A program made the translations under genes and the position numbers. A stretch of 64,000 nucleotides of DNA from assembly GCA_965206445.1 (NCBI GenBank), contig CBDBJR010000002.1, positions 3,286,001 to 3,350,000 of the forward strand, written 5' to 3'. Positions 24,172 to 35,223 of the stretch are shown here, one piece after another. The stretch's first letter is position 1; every line of letters begins with the position of its first letter. The DNA is from CBDBJR01 sp965206445. Its GTDB lineage: Bacteria > Pseudomonadota > Gammaproteobacteria > Arenicellales > Poriferihabitantaceae. The notes under the pieces were generated by a model, which was not told where the DNA came from, did no database searches, and saw only the letters and a list, made by a program, of their open reading frames with translations.

Positions 24172-26398
24172 TTTCCCCGACACGCATACAATATCCGGGT
24201 TAGAATGCCCGGCGTGGTGACCTCTATCGCAAATCGCTTCGCCTTGCCGACAATACGCCGATGCGACGCCCTGACCCTGGTCGCGGCGGTGATCGGCCCT
24301 TTGCTGCTCTATGTGCGCACACTGCCGCACACGGTCGTTCTGGAGGATGACGGCCTGTTCCTGATGGCGGCATCGCATCTCGGCATCGCCCACCCGCCCG
24401 GCTATCCGCTGCACACGCTGTTGGGCTATCTGTTCACCTGGCTTCCCTTCGGCACACCGGCGTTCGCCGGCCATCTGTCGAGCGCGGTGTTTGGCGCACT
24501 GGCGTGCGGCATGGTGTATCTGTGTGCTCGTTTGCTGGGGACGGGCTGGCTGCCGGCGCTGGCCGCCGCCTGGCTGTTGGGCGCCTCGGAGCATTTCTGG
24601 TCGCAGGCCATCATCACCGAAGTCTACACGCTCAATGCGCTGCTGCTGTTCACGGTCTATGCGCTGATTCTCCATGGTGTTCGCCATCCGGCGCAATCCG
24701 CTATCTGGATCGCGGCCGCAGCGATCTACGGGCTGAGCCTGGCGAACCACTGGCCGTTGATGCTCCTGGCCTTTCCGGGCCTGCTGCTGGCCGCCCTGCC
24801 GGCGCGCAAGATGCGGCTTCCCGAGCCGCCTCGGCGACGCACACAGGGGAAACGGCAGACAAAACAACGGCCCGCGCGCAAGATACTGCTTCCCAGTCTG
24901 CCGCTGCTGGTTGCGGTTGCCCTGCTGGCCGCGGCACTGCCCTATATCTGGATGGTATTGCGCTCCTGGTCGGAGCCGCTCACCAGCTTCTATGGCCCGA
25001 TCACCGATTGGGAGGCGTTCTGGCGCTATGTCAGCAGAGCCAGCTATTCGAAAATCGATACCAACGCCTTCGCGGGGTGGCTGGATCGCTTCGCGTACCT
25101 GCGCTGGCTCGGCCTGCAACTTTTCTGGCAACTGACGCCACCGGGTTGCCTGCTTGCGCTGTTGGGCCTCGCCATTTTGGCGCGGCGGCATCTGGGCGCG
25201 GCGGCTTCGGGCCTGCTCGTGTTTCTGGGCAACAGCCTTGCGCTGATCCTGTTGCTGGCCTTCGAATTCAATGACTTTTGGGTCGCGGTTTTCCGGCCCT
25301 ATTCACTGGTCTGCTACGGGATGGCAGCGCTCTGGCTGGCAGTCGGCCTGGAGTTTTTGTCTGGATATGTACGCGACCGGTTCAGCGCCTTTGCCGACCG
25401 GCGCGGCTGGGTCGTGACCGGCCTGGCGGGCGTGGCGGTTGCAGGCATGCTGGTTTTCCTGATGCAGGCGAACTGGCGTTTGAACGACCGCTCTGCCAGC
25501 GATTTCGCACAACACTACGTCGATATGATATTCAGCCTGCTGCCTCAGGATGCGGCGCTGTTCGTCTACGGCGATACGGAGACAGGTCCGCTGGGTTACT
25601 ACCGGTTCGTGGAGCGGCGTCGGGCGGATATCACCCTGTTGAGCCAACAGGGCATCGTTTATGGAAAGCGCCTGTTTCTGTCAAAGCTGCCCCAGGAACG
25701 CAAAGAGGAAAGACTGCGGGAGTTCATCAACGAAACTGAGCGCGCCGTATTCTTCATGTCCGGCGTGGTGTTCCCAAAACACCAGAGTGTTCGCGACCAC
25801 GGTTTCGTCAAGGAAGTCATTCGCGGCGCAAAACCCGGCACCGTGGAGTTGAAACCCGATGTGGCGGGCAAGCGCTATTTCGAATATCTCGTGAACCTGA
25901 AACCCGTTGATGAATGGGAACGTACCCACCGGAACAAACTGCTCTTCGCATACGGCGGCTTCCTGGGACAGATCATATTGTCAAACAACCCGGTTCTACT
26001 CAAACAGATGCAACATACGCTCGAACTGGCAAATCGGAATACCTTCGTACTCACCGGAATAACAGAAATATTGCTGGAACACGGCGGTGATTCACATCTG
26101 GCCCAGATTGAGGCTTGGTTCGGGGAGGCACAGCGCCGGCAAAGCGAGTTCGTGACCCGGGAGAGGCAGGCCCGGTTTCTCTATCTGCAAGGGTTCTTGC
26201 GATTTCGCCAGCGCGACAAAGACGCTGCGCGGGCGTTGTTTGAAAAATCGCGCGTTGTCTATCCCCACCCGGACAATGCGTCCATCAAGGCCCTTGAACA
26301 GCTTGACCGATAATTGTGCCGCAGATCATTTCAGCGGCAGGCATGTACCTCTTCTGTTCGCAGATCGGCCTGCAGATGCGCCAGTGGTATCCATAGCC
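24168..26398. repeat. ~2.2 kb direct repeat, copy B
   Basis: The second copy of 19476-21636, same orientation. It is joined on the left to a copy of the erpA promoter and on the right to a short segment (to about 26415) that is also present near 13683-13713. Confidence 0.9.
24205..26313 (+). CDS. DUF2723-type multi-pass membrane protein (GT-C-like), copy B
   Basis: A 702-residue paralogue of the 19513-21549 protein with the same start (MPGVVTSIANRF), the same EDDGLFLMAASH motif and nearly identical first 200 residues. It differs by a 24-residue basic insertion around residue 210 (RRRTQGKRQTKQRPARK) in a cytoplasmic loop, next to a repeated KxxLP motif, and by scattered changes in the soluble C-terminal half. 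Both copies are intact, so both may be used, perhaps with different substrates. A glycan-transfer role is inferred from the fold only. Confidence 0.8.
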   Translation: MPGVVTSIANRFALPTIRRCDALTLVAAVIGPLLLYVRTLPHTVVLEDDGLFLMAASHLGIAHPPGYPLHTLLGYLFTWLPFGTPAFAGHLSSAVFGALACGMVYLCARLLGTGWLPALAAAWLLGASEHFWSQAIITEVYTLNALLLFTVYALILHGVRHPAQSAIWIAAAAIYGLSLANHWPLMLLAFPGLLLAALPARKMRLPEPPRRRTQGKRQTKQRPARKILLPSLPLLVAVALLAAALPYIWMVLRSWSEPLTSFYGPITDWEAFWRYVSRASYSKIDTNAFAGWLDRFAYLRWLGLQLFWQLTPPGCLLALLGLAILARRHLGAAASGLLVFLGNSLALILLLAFEFNDFWVAVFRPYSLVCYGMAALWLAVGLEFLSGYVRDRFSAFADRRGWVVTGLAGVAVAGMLVFLMQANWRLNDRSASDFAQHYVDMIFSLLPQDAALFVYGDTETGPLGYYRFVERRRADITLLSQQGIVYGKRLFLSKLPQERKEERLREFINETERAVFFMSGVVFPKHQSVRDHGFVKEVIRGAKPGTVELKPDVAGKRYFEYLVNLKPVDEWERTHRNKLLFAYGGFLGQIILSNNPVLLKQMQHTLELANRNTFVLTGITEILLEHGGDSHLAQIEAWFGEAQRRQSEFVTRERQARFLYLQGFLRFRQRDKDAARALFEKSRVVYPHPDNASIKALEQLDR

Positions 26399-26507
26399 CT
26401 GCTCTCTGGTTCAACACTGTCTGTATGGCCTGGCGCCGGGCTACGCGGATCTTAATGACCATCAGCAACTCCGCCAGGGTCTCGCTCTGCAAACCGCGGT
26501 GAACAGG

Positions 26508-26758
26508 GGGGACTCAACCCCGAAGGGCAACCGGTGGGCCTGTGCCGAGCCGTGCCGCCAGGCGATATCGGTTGTTGTCCGGCGGGTCGAGTGGTGCGTG
26601 ATGAGTGACGTGTGTCTGCCCACCCTCACCCAACCCTCTCCCACAGGGAGAGGGCTAAAGCCGACAACCGCCTTCTCCCCGCGGGATAACCGGAAACCCC
26701 CTCTCCCTGTGGGAGAGGGCCGGGGTGAGGGCCGCCGCACGGCCCCATCACCGCCCCG
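26508..26758. repeat. ~250-bp dispersed repeat element, copy 1
   Basis: Also present at 35938-36190 and 44632-44849. It begins GACTCAACCCCGAAGGGC and ends near CACGGCCCCATCACCG. It carries two perfect 9-bp hairpins: CCCTCTCCC/GGGAGAGGG at 26634-26654 and 26699-26719. It has no open gene and behaves like a MITE or extragenic palindromic element. Bases 26399-26507 and 26759-26914 beside it show nothing recognisable. Confidence 0.8.
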
Positions 26759-26940
26759 GAATCTCACCCTCCCATCAGCGGTGAAGTGGCACTTATCAGT
26801 TGAATTCACCCAGCACCGTTCATTGGTCAATGCAACGAAATCTCTTACTGATTTTGGCTGCCCCGATGGGGAAAATCACCCCCACACAGCCCCACCCAAA
26901 CGCATAAACCACACCGGGGGCTATGCCACACGCCGCCGAC

Positions 26941-26950
26941 TTGCTATACT
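26941..26950 (+). promoter_or_regulatory. Extended -10 promoter of erpA
   Basis: TTGCTATACT holds a TGN extended -10 followed by consensus-like TATACT (26945-26950), 45 bases before the erpA ATG. No convincing -35 lies 17 bases upstream, which fits an extended -10 promoter. Confidence 0.55.
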
Positions 26951-26994
26951 GTCGCCCATAATCAGCCACAAGGCGGACTTTTCCGAATAAAACG

Positions 26995-27327
26995 ATGCAG
27001 ACAGACTTGACTATCAGCACCCCGGCGGTGCAGCGGGTTCAGCAGTTGCTGGCGACCAAAGGCAACCCGGAGTTGAAATTGCGGGTGTATATCCAGGGCG
27101 GCGGCTGTTCCGGGTTTCAGTACGGCTTTCAGCTGGAGCAGGAGCAGCAGGAAGACGATGTGGCGATTGAAGACCAGGGGATTCAGATCGTCGTCGATAT
27201 GCTCAGCTTGCAGTATCTCAGCGGGGCGCAGATCGATTTTAAGGACGATCTGCTCGGCAGCCGGTTTCTGGTGAACAACCCCAATGCCACTGCGACCTGC
27301 GGCTGCGGTTCTTCGTTCTCGATTTAG
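26995..27327 (+). CDS. erpA: Iron-sulfur cluster insertion protein ErpA
   Basis: A 110-residue A-type carrier that hands Fe-S clusters to apo-enzymes in the cytosol. The three conserved cysteines are in YIQGGGCSGFQYGF and in the C-terminal TCGCGSSFSI, and the SLQYLSGAQIDFKDDLLGSRF block is characteristic of ErpA/HesB proteins. Full length for the family. It stands alone; a possible extended -10 promoter lies 45 bases upstream. IscA or SufA are the alternatives, but the sequence and single-gene context fit ErpA best. Confidence 0.92.
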   Translation: MQTDLTISTPAVQRVQQLLATKGNPELKLRVYIQGGGCSGFQYGFQLEQEQQEDDVAIEDQGIQIVVDMLSLQYLSGAQIDFKDDLLGSRFLVNNPNATATCGCGSSFSI

Positions 27328-27432
27328 CCGCCCGCGCCGGTTGCACGGCTGACGGCCGCCGCAGCCGTTGCGCCGACTGTGTTTGCAGGTAAAACCGGGC
27401 TGATTGGCACATAAAAAAATCCGGTGGCCGGG

Positions 27433-27460
27433 CTTGTGCTGCCGCCGTTTGTCCCCATAT
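27433..27460 (+). promoter_or_regulatory. Sigma-32 (heat-shock) promoter of grpE
   Basis: CTTG at 27433 (-35) and CCCCATAT at 27453-27460 (-10) stand 13 bases apart after the 7-base -35 box, the sigma-32 (RpoH) layout. It lies about 105 bases before grpE; the leader between is AT-rich. Confidence 0.7.
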
Positions 27461-27566
27461 TCGCTACCAGTTTTGCTTTCATCTGGCTTTGCTTTTTTTT
27501 ATTGCATCCGCATTTCTTTATTTATCCATTATTTATTTTTAATCCAATACGCAATTGGAACCGAGT

Positions 27567-28244
27567 ATGAACCCGAATCCCGAACAGACCAAACCATCCG
27601 CCGCCACGGCAAAAACCGCCGCTGACGCCGCCGATACACCGACGCCGGCAGCAGACGACGCCGGCACCCCCGACCCGCAGACGGCTGCGGCAGCCGACGC
27701 CGACACGCCCGAGGCGAACGATACCGCCCCCGCCGCACCGCCTGATGATGACCCGGCGGCGCTGAGCCACGCGCAATTGGTCGATCTGGCGTACCACTAT
27801 CAGGCGCAAATCGACGACCTGAAGAACGGTTATCTGCGCGCCCGGGCCGAGGTCGAGAATATTCGGCGGCGGTCGCAGAACGAGCTGCTAAATGCCCGCA
27901 AATTTGCCATCGAGTCGTTTGCGCAGGCCTTGCTGCACGTCAAGGACAGCCTCGATCAGGCCACCAGAGTCGAGCTCGACGAGGGCGTCGGCGCGGCCGT
28001 GGTGCAGATGAAAGAAGGCCTCAACCTGACCTTAAAGCAATTGGATACCGCGCTGTCGCAGTCGGCGGTCACCGAGGTCGAGGCGGCCGTCGGCGTCAAA
28101 TTCAACCCCGACCACCATCAGGCAATCGGCATGGTGCCGTCAACAGACGTCGCGCCCGACCATATTGTCGATGTGATGCAAAAAGGCTTTTTACTCAAAG
28201 ATCGGCTGCTGCGGCCGGCCATGGTGACCGTCAGTCAGGGCTGA
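27567..28244 (+). CDS. grpE: Nucleotide exchange factor GrpE
   Basis: A 225-residue DnaK co-chaperone that releases ADP from DnaK. The N-terminal ~65 residues are an Ala/Asp/Pro-rich disordered tail, followed by the long dimer helix (YLRARAEVENIRRRSQNEL) and the beta domain ending in VDVMQKGFLLKDRLLRPAMV, the GrpE signature. ATG 27567 is chosen, with GGAA eight bases upstream; a TTG 12 bases earlier is less likely. It is followed by dnaK after 179 bases with its own heat-shock promoter. Confidence 0.95.
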   Translation: MNPNPEQTKPSAATAKTAADAADTPTPAADDAGTPDPQTAAAADADTPEANDTAPAAPPDDDPAALSHAQLVDLAYHYQAQIDDLKNGYLRARAEVENIRRRSQNELLNARKFAIESFAQALLHVKDSLDQATRVELDEGVGAAVVQMKEGLNLTLKQLDTALSQSAVTEVEAAVGVKFNPDHHQAIGMVPSTDVAPDHIVDVMQKGFLLKDRLLRPAMVTVSQG

Positions 28245-28343
28245 TGCCGCGGTAACGGCGCACGCGATGCTATCGACGCCACCGTGCTGCCGTTTCTCGC
28301 CGGCTTTGATTGGCTAAAGATCGCCCACTCACGCATTATTGAT

Positions 28344-28372
28344 CTTGTTTATTGAGCGCTTAACCCCTATAT
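28344..28372 (+). promoter_or_regulatory. Sigma-32-like promoter of dnaK
   Basis: CTTG at 28344 and CCCCTATAT at 28364-28372, with a 13-base spacer after the -35 box, resemble a sigma-32 promoter 52 bases before the dnaK ATG. Confidence 0.6.
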
Positions 28373-28423
28373 CAGTGCCTGTCAACATTCGCCCGCACAG
28401 GGCCAACCAGAGGATTATCAGCT

Positions 28424-30352
<1,929 letters not shown>

Positions 30353-30402
30353 GCGCCGCGGCGGCGGCCCATTCCGGGTAGCTTGCGGGTATCAACAAGC
30401 CC

Positions 30403-31524
30403 ATGGCAAAAAAGGACTATTACGAGGTTCTGGGGGTCGATCGGGAGACGTCGGCAGCCGACCTGAAGAAAGCCTACCGCCGCCTGGCGATGAAGCACCA
30501 TCCGGACCGCAATCAGGACAATGCAGCGGAGGCGGACAAATTCAAGGAAGCCAAGGAGGCCTACGACGTCTTGTCGGACAGCCAGAAGCGCGCGGCCTAT
30601 GATCAGTTTGGCCATGCCGGCGTCGACCCGGGCGCCATGGGCGGCGGTGGCGGTGGCGGTGGCAGCGGGCTCGGCGATATTTTCAGCGATATTTTCGGCG
30701 ACGCCTTCAACCAGGGCGGCCAGCGGGTGCGCCGCGGTGCCGATTTGCGCTATCGCCTCGAGTTGACGCTGGAGCAGGCGGTACAGGGCCTCGAACAGCA
30801 GATCCGGGTGCCGAAAACGGTCAACTGCGACACCTGCAAAGGCTCCGGTTCGAGGCCCGGCTCAACCCCGGAAACCTGCGGCACCTGCCACGGAAACGGC
30901 CAGCTGCGGATGCAGCGGGGGTTCTTTTCAGTACAGCAGACCTGCCCCAAATGCCACGGCCAGGGCGCGATAGTGACCGAGCCCTGCGGCAGTTGCGGCG
31001 GCCGGGGGCAATTGCGCCAGGAAAAAACGCTGTCGGTGAAAATTCCGGCCGGGGTGGATGAAGGCGATCAAGTGCGCCTGTCGGGAGAAGGCGAGGCCGG
31101 CGGCCCCGGCGCCGGGGCGGGCGATCTGTACGTTCAGGTCAAAATCAAGCGGCACGATATTTTTGAGCGCGACGGCGACGACCTGTACTGCGAAGTGCCG
31201 GTCAGTTTTGCCGTGATGGCATTGGGCGGCACGCTGGAGGTACCGACGCTGTCCGGGCGCGCCAACCTGAAAATTGCGGCCGAAAGCCAGTCGGGCAAAG
31301 TGCTTCGGCTGCGCGGCAAAGGGGTACGCAACGTACGCAACGGCAACCTCGGCGACCTGTACTGCAAGGTCGTGGTAGAAACCCCGATCAACCTGACAAA
31401 AGCCCACAAAGACCTCTTGACCCAGTTCGACAACAGCCTGAAACAAGGCGGCAATCGCCACATCCCACGCAGCAGCAAGTGGACCGACCGCATAAAAACC
31501 TTCTTCGACAACCTGGTAGCCTGA
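30403..31524 (+). CDS. dnaJ: Chaperone protein DnaJ (Hsp40)
   Basis: A 373-residue type I Hsp40 that stimulates DnaK ATPase. The J domain contains HPDRN (helix II/III loop), followed by a Gly-rich region, four zinc-binding repeats (CDTCKGSG, CGTCHGNG, CPKCHGQG, CGSCGGRG) and the C-terminal substrate domain. It lies 50 bases after dnaK, probably in the same transcript. A 9-bp hairpin follows about 70 bases after the stop. Confidence 0.97.
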   Translation: MAKKDYYEVLGVDRETSAADLKKAYRRLAMKHHPDRNQDNAAEADKFKEAKEAYDVLSDSQKRAAYDQFGHAGVDPGAMGGGGGGGGSGLGDIFSDIFGDAFNQGGQRVRRGADLRYRLELTLEQAVQGLEQQIRVPKTVNCDTCKGSGSRPGSTPETCGTCHGNGQLRMQRGFFSVQQTCPKCHGQGAIVTEPCGSCGGRGQLRQEKTLSVKIPAGVDEGDQVRLSGEGEAGGPGAGAGDLYVQVKIKRHDIFERDGDDLYCEVPVSFAVMALGGTLEVPTLSGRANLKIAAESQSGKVLRLRGKGVRNVRNGNLGDLYCKVVVETPINLTKAHKDLLTQFDNSLKQGGNRHIPRSSKWTDRIKTFFDNLVA

Positions 31525-31591
31525 CCCCCCACCCGGCCCACCGCCCCATCAAACGACCGGCACCAGCCGCCCATCCGCCAACATTTTTTCT

Positions 31592-31612
31592 CCCTCTCCC
31601 CCCGGGAGAGGG
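31592..31612. terminator. GGGAGAGGG hairpin after dnaJ
   Basis: CCCTCTCCC (31592-31600) and GGGAGAGGG (31604-31612) form a 9-bp stem with a CCC loop, followed by CCGGGGTGAGGG. It is the same core as in the ~250-bp dispersed repeats but stands alone here; it may end the dnaJ transcript, though no T-run follows. Confidence 0.5.
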
Positions 31613-31722
31613 CCGGGGTGAGGGTAAAAAGCAACCCCCCCGCGTCTATTGCTCATCCACACAGATTGCCAACACAGAATATGGATGATGATCCCCCTCA
31701 TCCATAATCCCCCTGACGCAAC

Positions 31723-31849
31723 CCAATTCCTAATTCTTAATTCCTAATTCCTAATTCCCGCCAAAGGCGGCAGCATTCCTAATTCCTAATTCCTAATTCC
31801 TAATTCCCGCCGCAGGCGGATTTCATTCCTAATTCCCGCCGAAGGCGGC
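31723..31849. repeat. TTCCTAA heptamer array with CCGCC/GGCGG hairpins
   Basis: Three runs of the 7-base unit TTCCTAA (with minor variants), each closed by a mini-hairpin CCGCC-NNN-GGCGG (the first at 31758-31770, then near 31807 and 31837). The same module occurs in both orientations at 49264-49571. The gap 31525-32001 contains this, the hairpin above and a possible TATACT (31863 on), but no gene. Confidence 0.8.
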
Positions 31850-32001
31850 TGCCGCATCTGCTTTATACTTGCCATACCCAGGCATACTCAGGAAACGAAA
31901 AAAATCATGTTCACACCCATACCAACCACCAAACCCGACAACCGCAAAAAAAGACGCATCGATACCACGCCGCGCTCAACCGACCCGCTCAAGGCCGCAA
32001 G

Positions 32002-33918
32002 ATGAGCGAATCGCGCAGCTATCAAGCACTGATGGAAAACGGTGTGTTCCACCGCGCCCACGACGGCTTCAAACCGAGGCCGGCGCAATGCGAGATGGCG
32101 CAGGCGGTGGAAACCTGCCTGCAAAATAATGAGCGGCTGGTGGTCGAGTCCGGCACCGGCACCGGCAAAACCTTTGCCTACCTGGTGCCGATTTTGCTGA
32201 CCGGCAAGCGCAGTATCATATCGACCGCAACCAAACATTTGCAGGAGCAGATTTTTCACCGCGACCTGCCGGTGGTCTGCGACGCGCTGGAGCAAAGCCG
32301 CGACGCGGTGCTGCTGAAAGGGCGGTCAAATTATTTATGCCGCTATCGACTGCGCCTGAGCAGCGAGCAAACCGACCTGATCGGCACCGACACGCCGTTC
32401 GAGGCGATACAACAATGGGCCGCCTCGACCCGCAGCGGCGACATTGCCGAGGTCGGCGACATCAGCGAACAGGATCCGATCTGGCGGCAGGTGACATCGA
32501 CGGCCGACAATTGCCTGGGCGGCAAATGCCCCGACTTCAAGCAGTGTTTTGTCATGCAGGCGCGGCAGCGGGCGATGCAGGCGCGGATTATCGTGGTCAA
32601 TCATCACCTGTTCTTTTCCGATCTGAACCTGAAGCAGGAAGGCTTCGGCGAGCTGCTGCCGGACTGTGAAGCGGTGGTATTCGATGAAGCCCACGAGCTG
32701 GCCGAAACCGCCTCGCGCTTTTTTGGCTTCACGCTGTCCAGCTATCAGATCCGGGATTTGATCGACGACACACTGGCGAGTGAGCAGGACGAAAAAAGCG
32801 GCGGCGCGTTTGCCCCGGCGGTGATGGCGGCGCAGCAGGCGGCGGCCCGCCTGCTGGCCAGACTGCTGCGCTACGCCGGCCAGTCGGTTGCGTTCGACGA
32901 CGTCCATGCGACCGTCACGCCGTTGTTTGCGCGGCTGCAGGCCGGGCTGTCCCAACTCGAGGCCGTGCTGGCGACCGCGGCGCCGGCCGGCGAGGGCCTG
33001 CAGCGCTGCCATCAGCGCTGCCTGGGGCTGCAAGCGCTGCTGGAGAGCTGGATCAGCGGCGCCGACCGCAATCTGATTCGCTGGCTCGAGGCGACCAAAA
33101 CCACGTTCCGGCTGCACGCCACGCCGCTGGATATCAGCCGCCACTTCGACCAGCTGCTGGGCAATTTTGACACCGCCTGGGTGTTCACCTCGGCGACGCT
33201 GGCGGTCGGCGACCGCTTCGATGCGTTTTGCCGCCAGCTGGGGCTACAGGACACCCGCACCGCACAATGGCACAGCCCGTTCGATTTTGCCCGGCATTCG
33301 CTGTTGTACCTGCCACCCGATATCCCCGACCCGCGGGCGGCGGATTTCGCCCCGGCGCTGGCCGAAGTGATACTGCAAACGCTGCTGACCAGCGAGGGCC
33401 GGGCGTTTTGCCTGTTTACCAGTTTTGCGATGATGGACACGCTGTACGGCCTGCTCAAACCGCAGCTCTCCTGGCCGCTGCTGCTGCAGGGCGAGGCGCC
33501 CAAAAGCGAGCTGTTGCAGCGCTTTGTCCGACAGCAAAACGCCGTGCTGTTTGGCACCGCCAGTTTTTGGCAGGGGGTGGACGTGCAGGGTGAGGCGCTC
33601 AGCTGTGTGATTATCGACAAACTGCCGTTTGCCTCGCCCGCCGCGCCGGTGCTGAAAAGCCGCCTGGCCGCCTGCGCAGCCGACGGCGGCAACCCGTTCA
33701 TGGACATTCAGGTGCCGGCCGCGGTGATTGCGTTCAAGCAGGGCGCCGGGCGGCTGATTCGCTCGGAAACCGACCGCGGCGTGCTGGTGGTGTGCGACTC
33801 GCGCGTGACCCGCCAACGCTATGGCCGACTGTTTCTCGACAGCCTGCCGGCGATGCCGACCACCCACCGCCTGTCCGAAGTGCGCCGGTTTTTCTCCGCC
33901 CGGCGCACACCGGCATGA
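32002..33918 (+). CDS. yoaA: ATP-dependent DNA helicase, DinG/YoaA family
   Basis: A 638-residue superfamily 2 XPD-like 5'-3' helicase acting in DNA repair. Seen: Walker A ESGTGTGKTFAYLVP, four Fe-S cysteines (NYLCRYRL, NCLGGKCPDFKQCF), DEAH in AVVFDEAHELAE, and the C-terminal motif VI QGAGRLIRSETDRGVLVVCD. The length and the order of the cysteines fit YoaA better than the longer DinG. Its stop overlaps the tsaB start by four bases (ATGA), a pairing (yoaA-tsaB) also seen in enteric bacteria. Confidence 0.9.
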   Translation: MSESRSYQALMENGVFHRAHDGFKPRPAQCEMAQAVETCLQNNERLVVESGTGTGKTFAYLVPILLTGKRSIISTATKHLQEQIFHRDLPVVCDALEQSRDAVLLKGRSNYLCRYRLRLSSEQTDLIGTDTPFEAIQQWAASTRSGDIAEVGDISEQDPIWRQVTSTADNCLGGKCPDFKQCFVMQARQRAMQARIIVVNHHLFFSDLNLKQEGFGELLPDCEAVVFDEAHELAETASRFFGFTLSSYQIRDLIDDTLASEQDEKSGGAFAPAVMAAQQAAARLLARLLRYAGQSVAFDDVHATVTPLFARLQAGLSQLEAVLATAAPAGEGLQRCHQRCLGLQALLESWISGADRNLIRWLEATKTTFRLHATPLDISRHFDQLLGNFDTAWVFTSATLAVGDRFDAFCRQLGLQDTRTAQWHSPFDFARHSLLYLPPDIPDPRAADFAPALAEVILQTLLTSEGRAFCLFTSFAMMDTLYGLLKPQLSWPLLLQGEAPKSELLQRFVRQQNAVLFGTASFWQGVDVQGEALSCVIIDKLPFASPAAPVLKSRLAACAADGGNPFMDIQVPAAVIAFKQGAGRLIRSETDRGVLVVCDSRVTRQRYGRLFLDSLPAMPTTHRLSEVRRFFSARRTPA

Positions 33919-34655
33919 ACCTGCTGGCTATCGACACGGCAACCGAATGCTGCTCGGTCGCGCTGACCGCGCAGCAGGACGGCGCGCGGCGCTGCTACTG
34001 GCGCAGTGAAATCCGCCCCACCGGCCATTTTGGCCGCGTACTGGCGATGGTCGAGGCCTGCCTGGCGGAGGCCGGCAAATCGCTCGGCGAGGTCGATCTG
34101 GTGGCCGCGGACGTCGGGCCGGGCTCGTTCACCGGCCTGCGCATCGGCATCGGCATGGCGCAGGGCCTGGCGTATGGCAGCGGCGCAAAAACCGTCGGCA
34201 TCTGCTCGCTGGAGGCGCTGGCCTGGGACGCCCTGCGACAATGCCCGGCGGCCAATGGCGTCGTGCCGGCAATCGACGCGCGCATGCGGCAGGTTTACTG
34301 GGCGGGGTACCGGCGCGCCGACGACCACCCGGGCGGCCTGACACCGCTGTGCGCGCCGGCGGTGGACTATCCGCAGGCGGTGCGGCCGCCGGCGCCGGGC
34401 GAGTGGGTCGGCTGCGGCAGCGGCTGGGATGCCTACCCGGCGCAGCTCGCGGGCGCCGCCGGGCGCGGGGTCAGCCGGCTGGACAACCGCTTCCCGCAGG
34501 CCACCGCGGTGGCCGAACTGGCCGCCGCCAGAGTCGATACGGCGACCTCGCCGCTGCTGTTGTGCGCCCGCTATGTGCGCAATCAGGTAGCCGCGCAGCC
34601 GGACCACCTACGCGACCGCCGGGTCAGCACAGCAGCCGGAACGGATGGCGCGTGA
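33915..34655 (+). CDS. tsaB: tRNA threonylcarbamoyladenosine biosynthesis protein TsaB
   Basis: A 246-residue ASKHA-fold protein that forms the TsaBDE complex making t6A37 in tRNAs read by ANN codons. It starts MNLLAIDTATECCSVAL, and has the family segments GHFGRVLAMVEACL and VGPGSFTGLRIGIGMAQGLA. Start ATG 33915 overlaps the helicase stop by four bases. Its 3' end overlaps a convergent gene by 32 bases. Confidence 0.93.
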   Translation: MNLLAIDTATECCSVALTAQQDGARRCYWRSEIRPTGHFGRVLAMVEACLAEAGKSLGEVDLVAADVGPGSFTGLRIGIGMAQGLAYGSGAKTVGICSLEALAWDALRQCPAANGVVPAIDARMRQVYWAGYRRADDHPGGLTPLCAPAVDYPQAVRPPAPGEWVGCGSGWDAYPAQLAGAAGRGVSRLDNRFPQATAVAELAAARVDTATSPLLLCARYVRNQVAAQPDHLRDRRVSTAAGTDGA

Positions 34656-35109
34656 TGCGCTGGCCGTCAATTGCCACCTCGGCCTGCCACTGACCGACAA
34701 ACGCATCCATCCCCCAGGCCGGGTCGAATACCCGGCCAATCGCCGCGCCGCGCGGCGGGTCGAGTTGCAGCCAGACCCAGATGCGGATAAATCGATCACC
34801 CCAGAATTCATGCCGGGTCGATTCCTGCCGGGCGCCGTCGGGGCGATGCCAATTGACTGTCAGCACGTGGGCGACCGGCGGCAGATGGCGCGCCTCCAGC
34901 ACCAGATAGACACGCTCGGAGCAGGCAAAATCGGCGGCGGCGGTGTGGCCGGGGTAGCCGTCGGGTGTCTGGTGGGTGGTGTAGACGGTGTAGTCGGGTT
35001 GCGCAAAAGCGGGCAGGGAAACGGCGACGATAACCGCGCCAAGCCAACGTCGGTAGCGCGGGATAGCGCACTTAACCGCATGGGTTCGACGCGCGCCCGG
35101 GCATTCCAT
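34624..35109 (-). CDS. Exported hypothetical protein
   Basis: About 161 residues. Near the N-terminus a basic stretch and hydrophobic core (RRWLGAVIVAVSLPAFAQ) with an AFA-Q cleavage site form a signal peptide, so the mature part is likely periplasmic. The mature sequence (FACSERVYLVLEARHLPP, LTVNWHRPDGARQE, FVGQWQAEVAIDGQRI) looks like a beta-sandwich and keeps one pair of Cys (FAC, LLC at the end). Family not recognised. ATG 35109 is preferred; a TTG at 35163 is possible. Convergent with and overlapping tsaB by 32 bases. Confidence 0.6.
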   Translation of the reverse strand: MECPGARRTHAVKCAIPRYRRWLGAVIVAVSLPAFAQPDYTVYTTHQTPDGYPGHTAAADFACSERVYLVLEARHLPPVAHVLTVNWHRPDGARQESTRHEFWGDRFIRIWVWLQLDPPRGAAIGRVFDPAWGMDAFVGQWQAEVAIDGQRITRHPFRLLC

Positions 35110-35223
35110 CGGTGTAATCGACAGCCGGCGGCTCAACTCAATGCTGTCGATCAACGCCAACAACTTTGACCGATAACGATCAAGTCACACCGGCTTCAGG
35201 CCGACCACCAAACCAAAGCACCT

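Noticed and set aside
24004..25191. A 395-codon minus-strand frame opposite DUF2723 copy B
   Set aside because: Gln/Arg-rich antisense product, repeated opposite copy A, with no recognisable domain.
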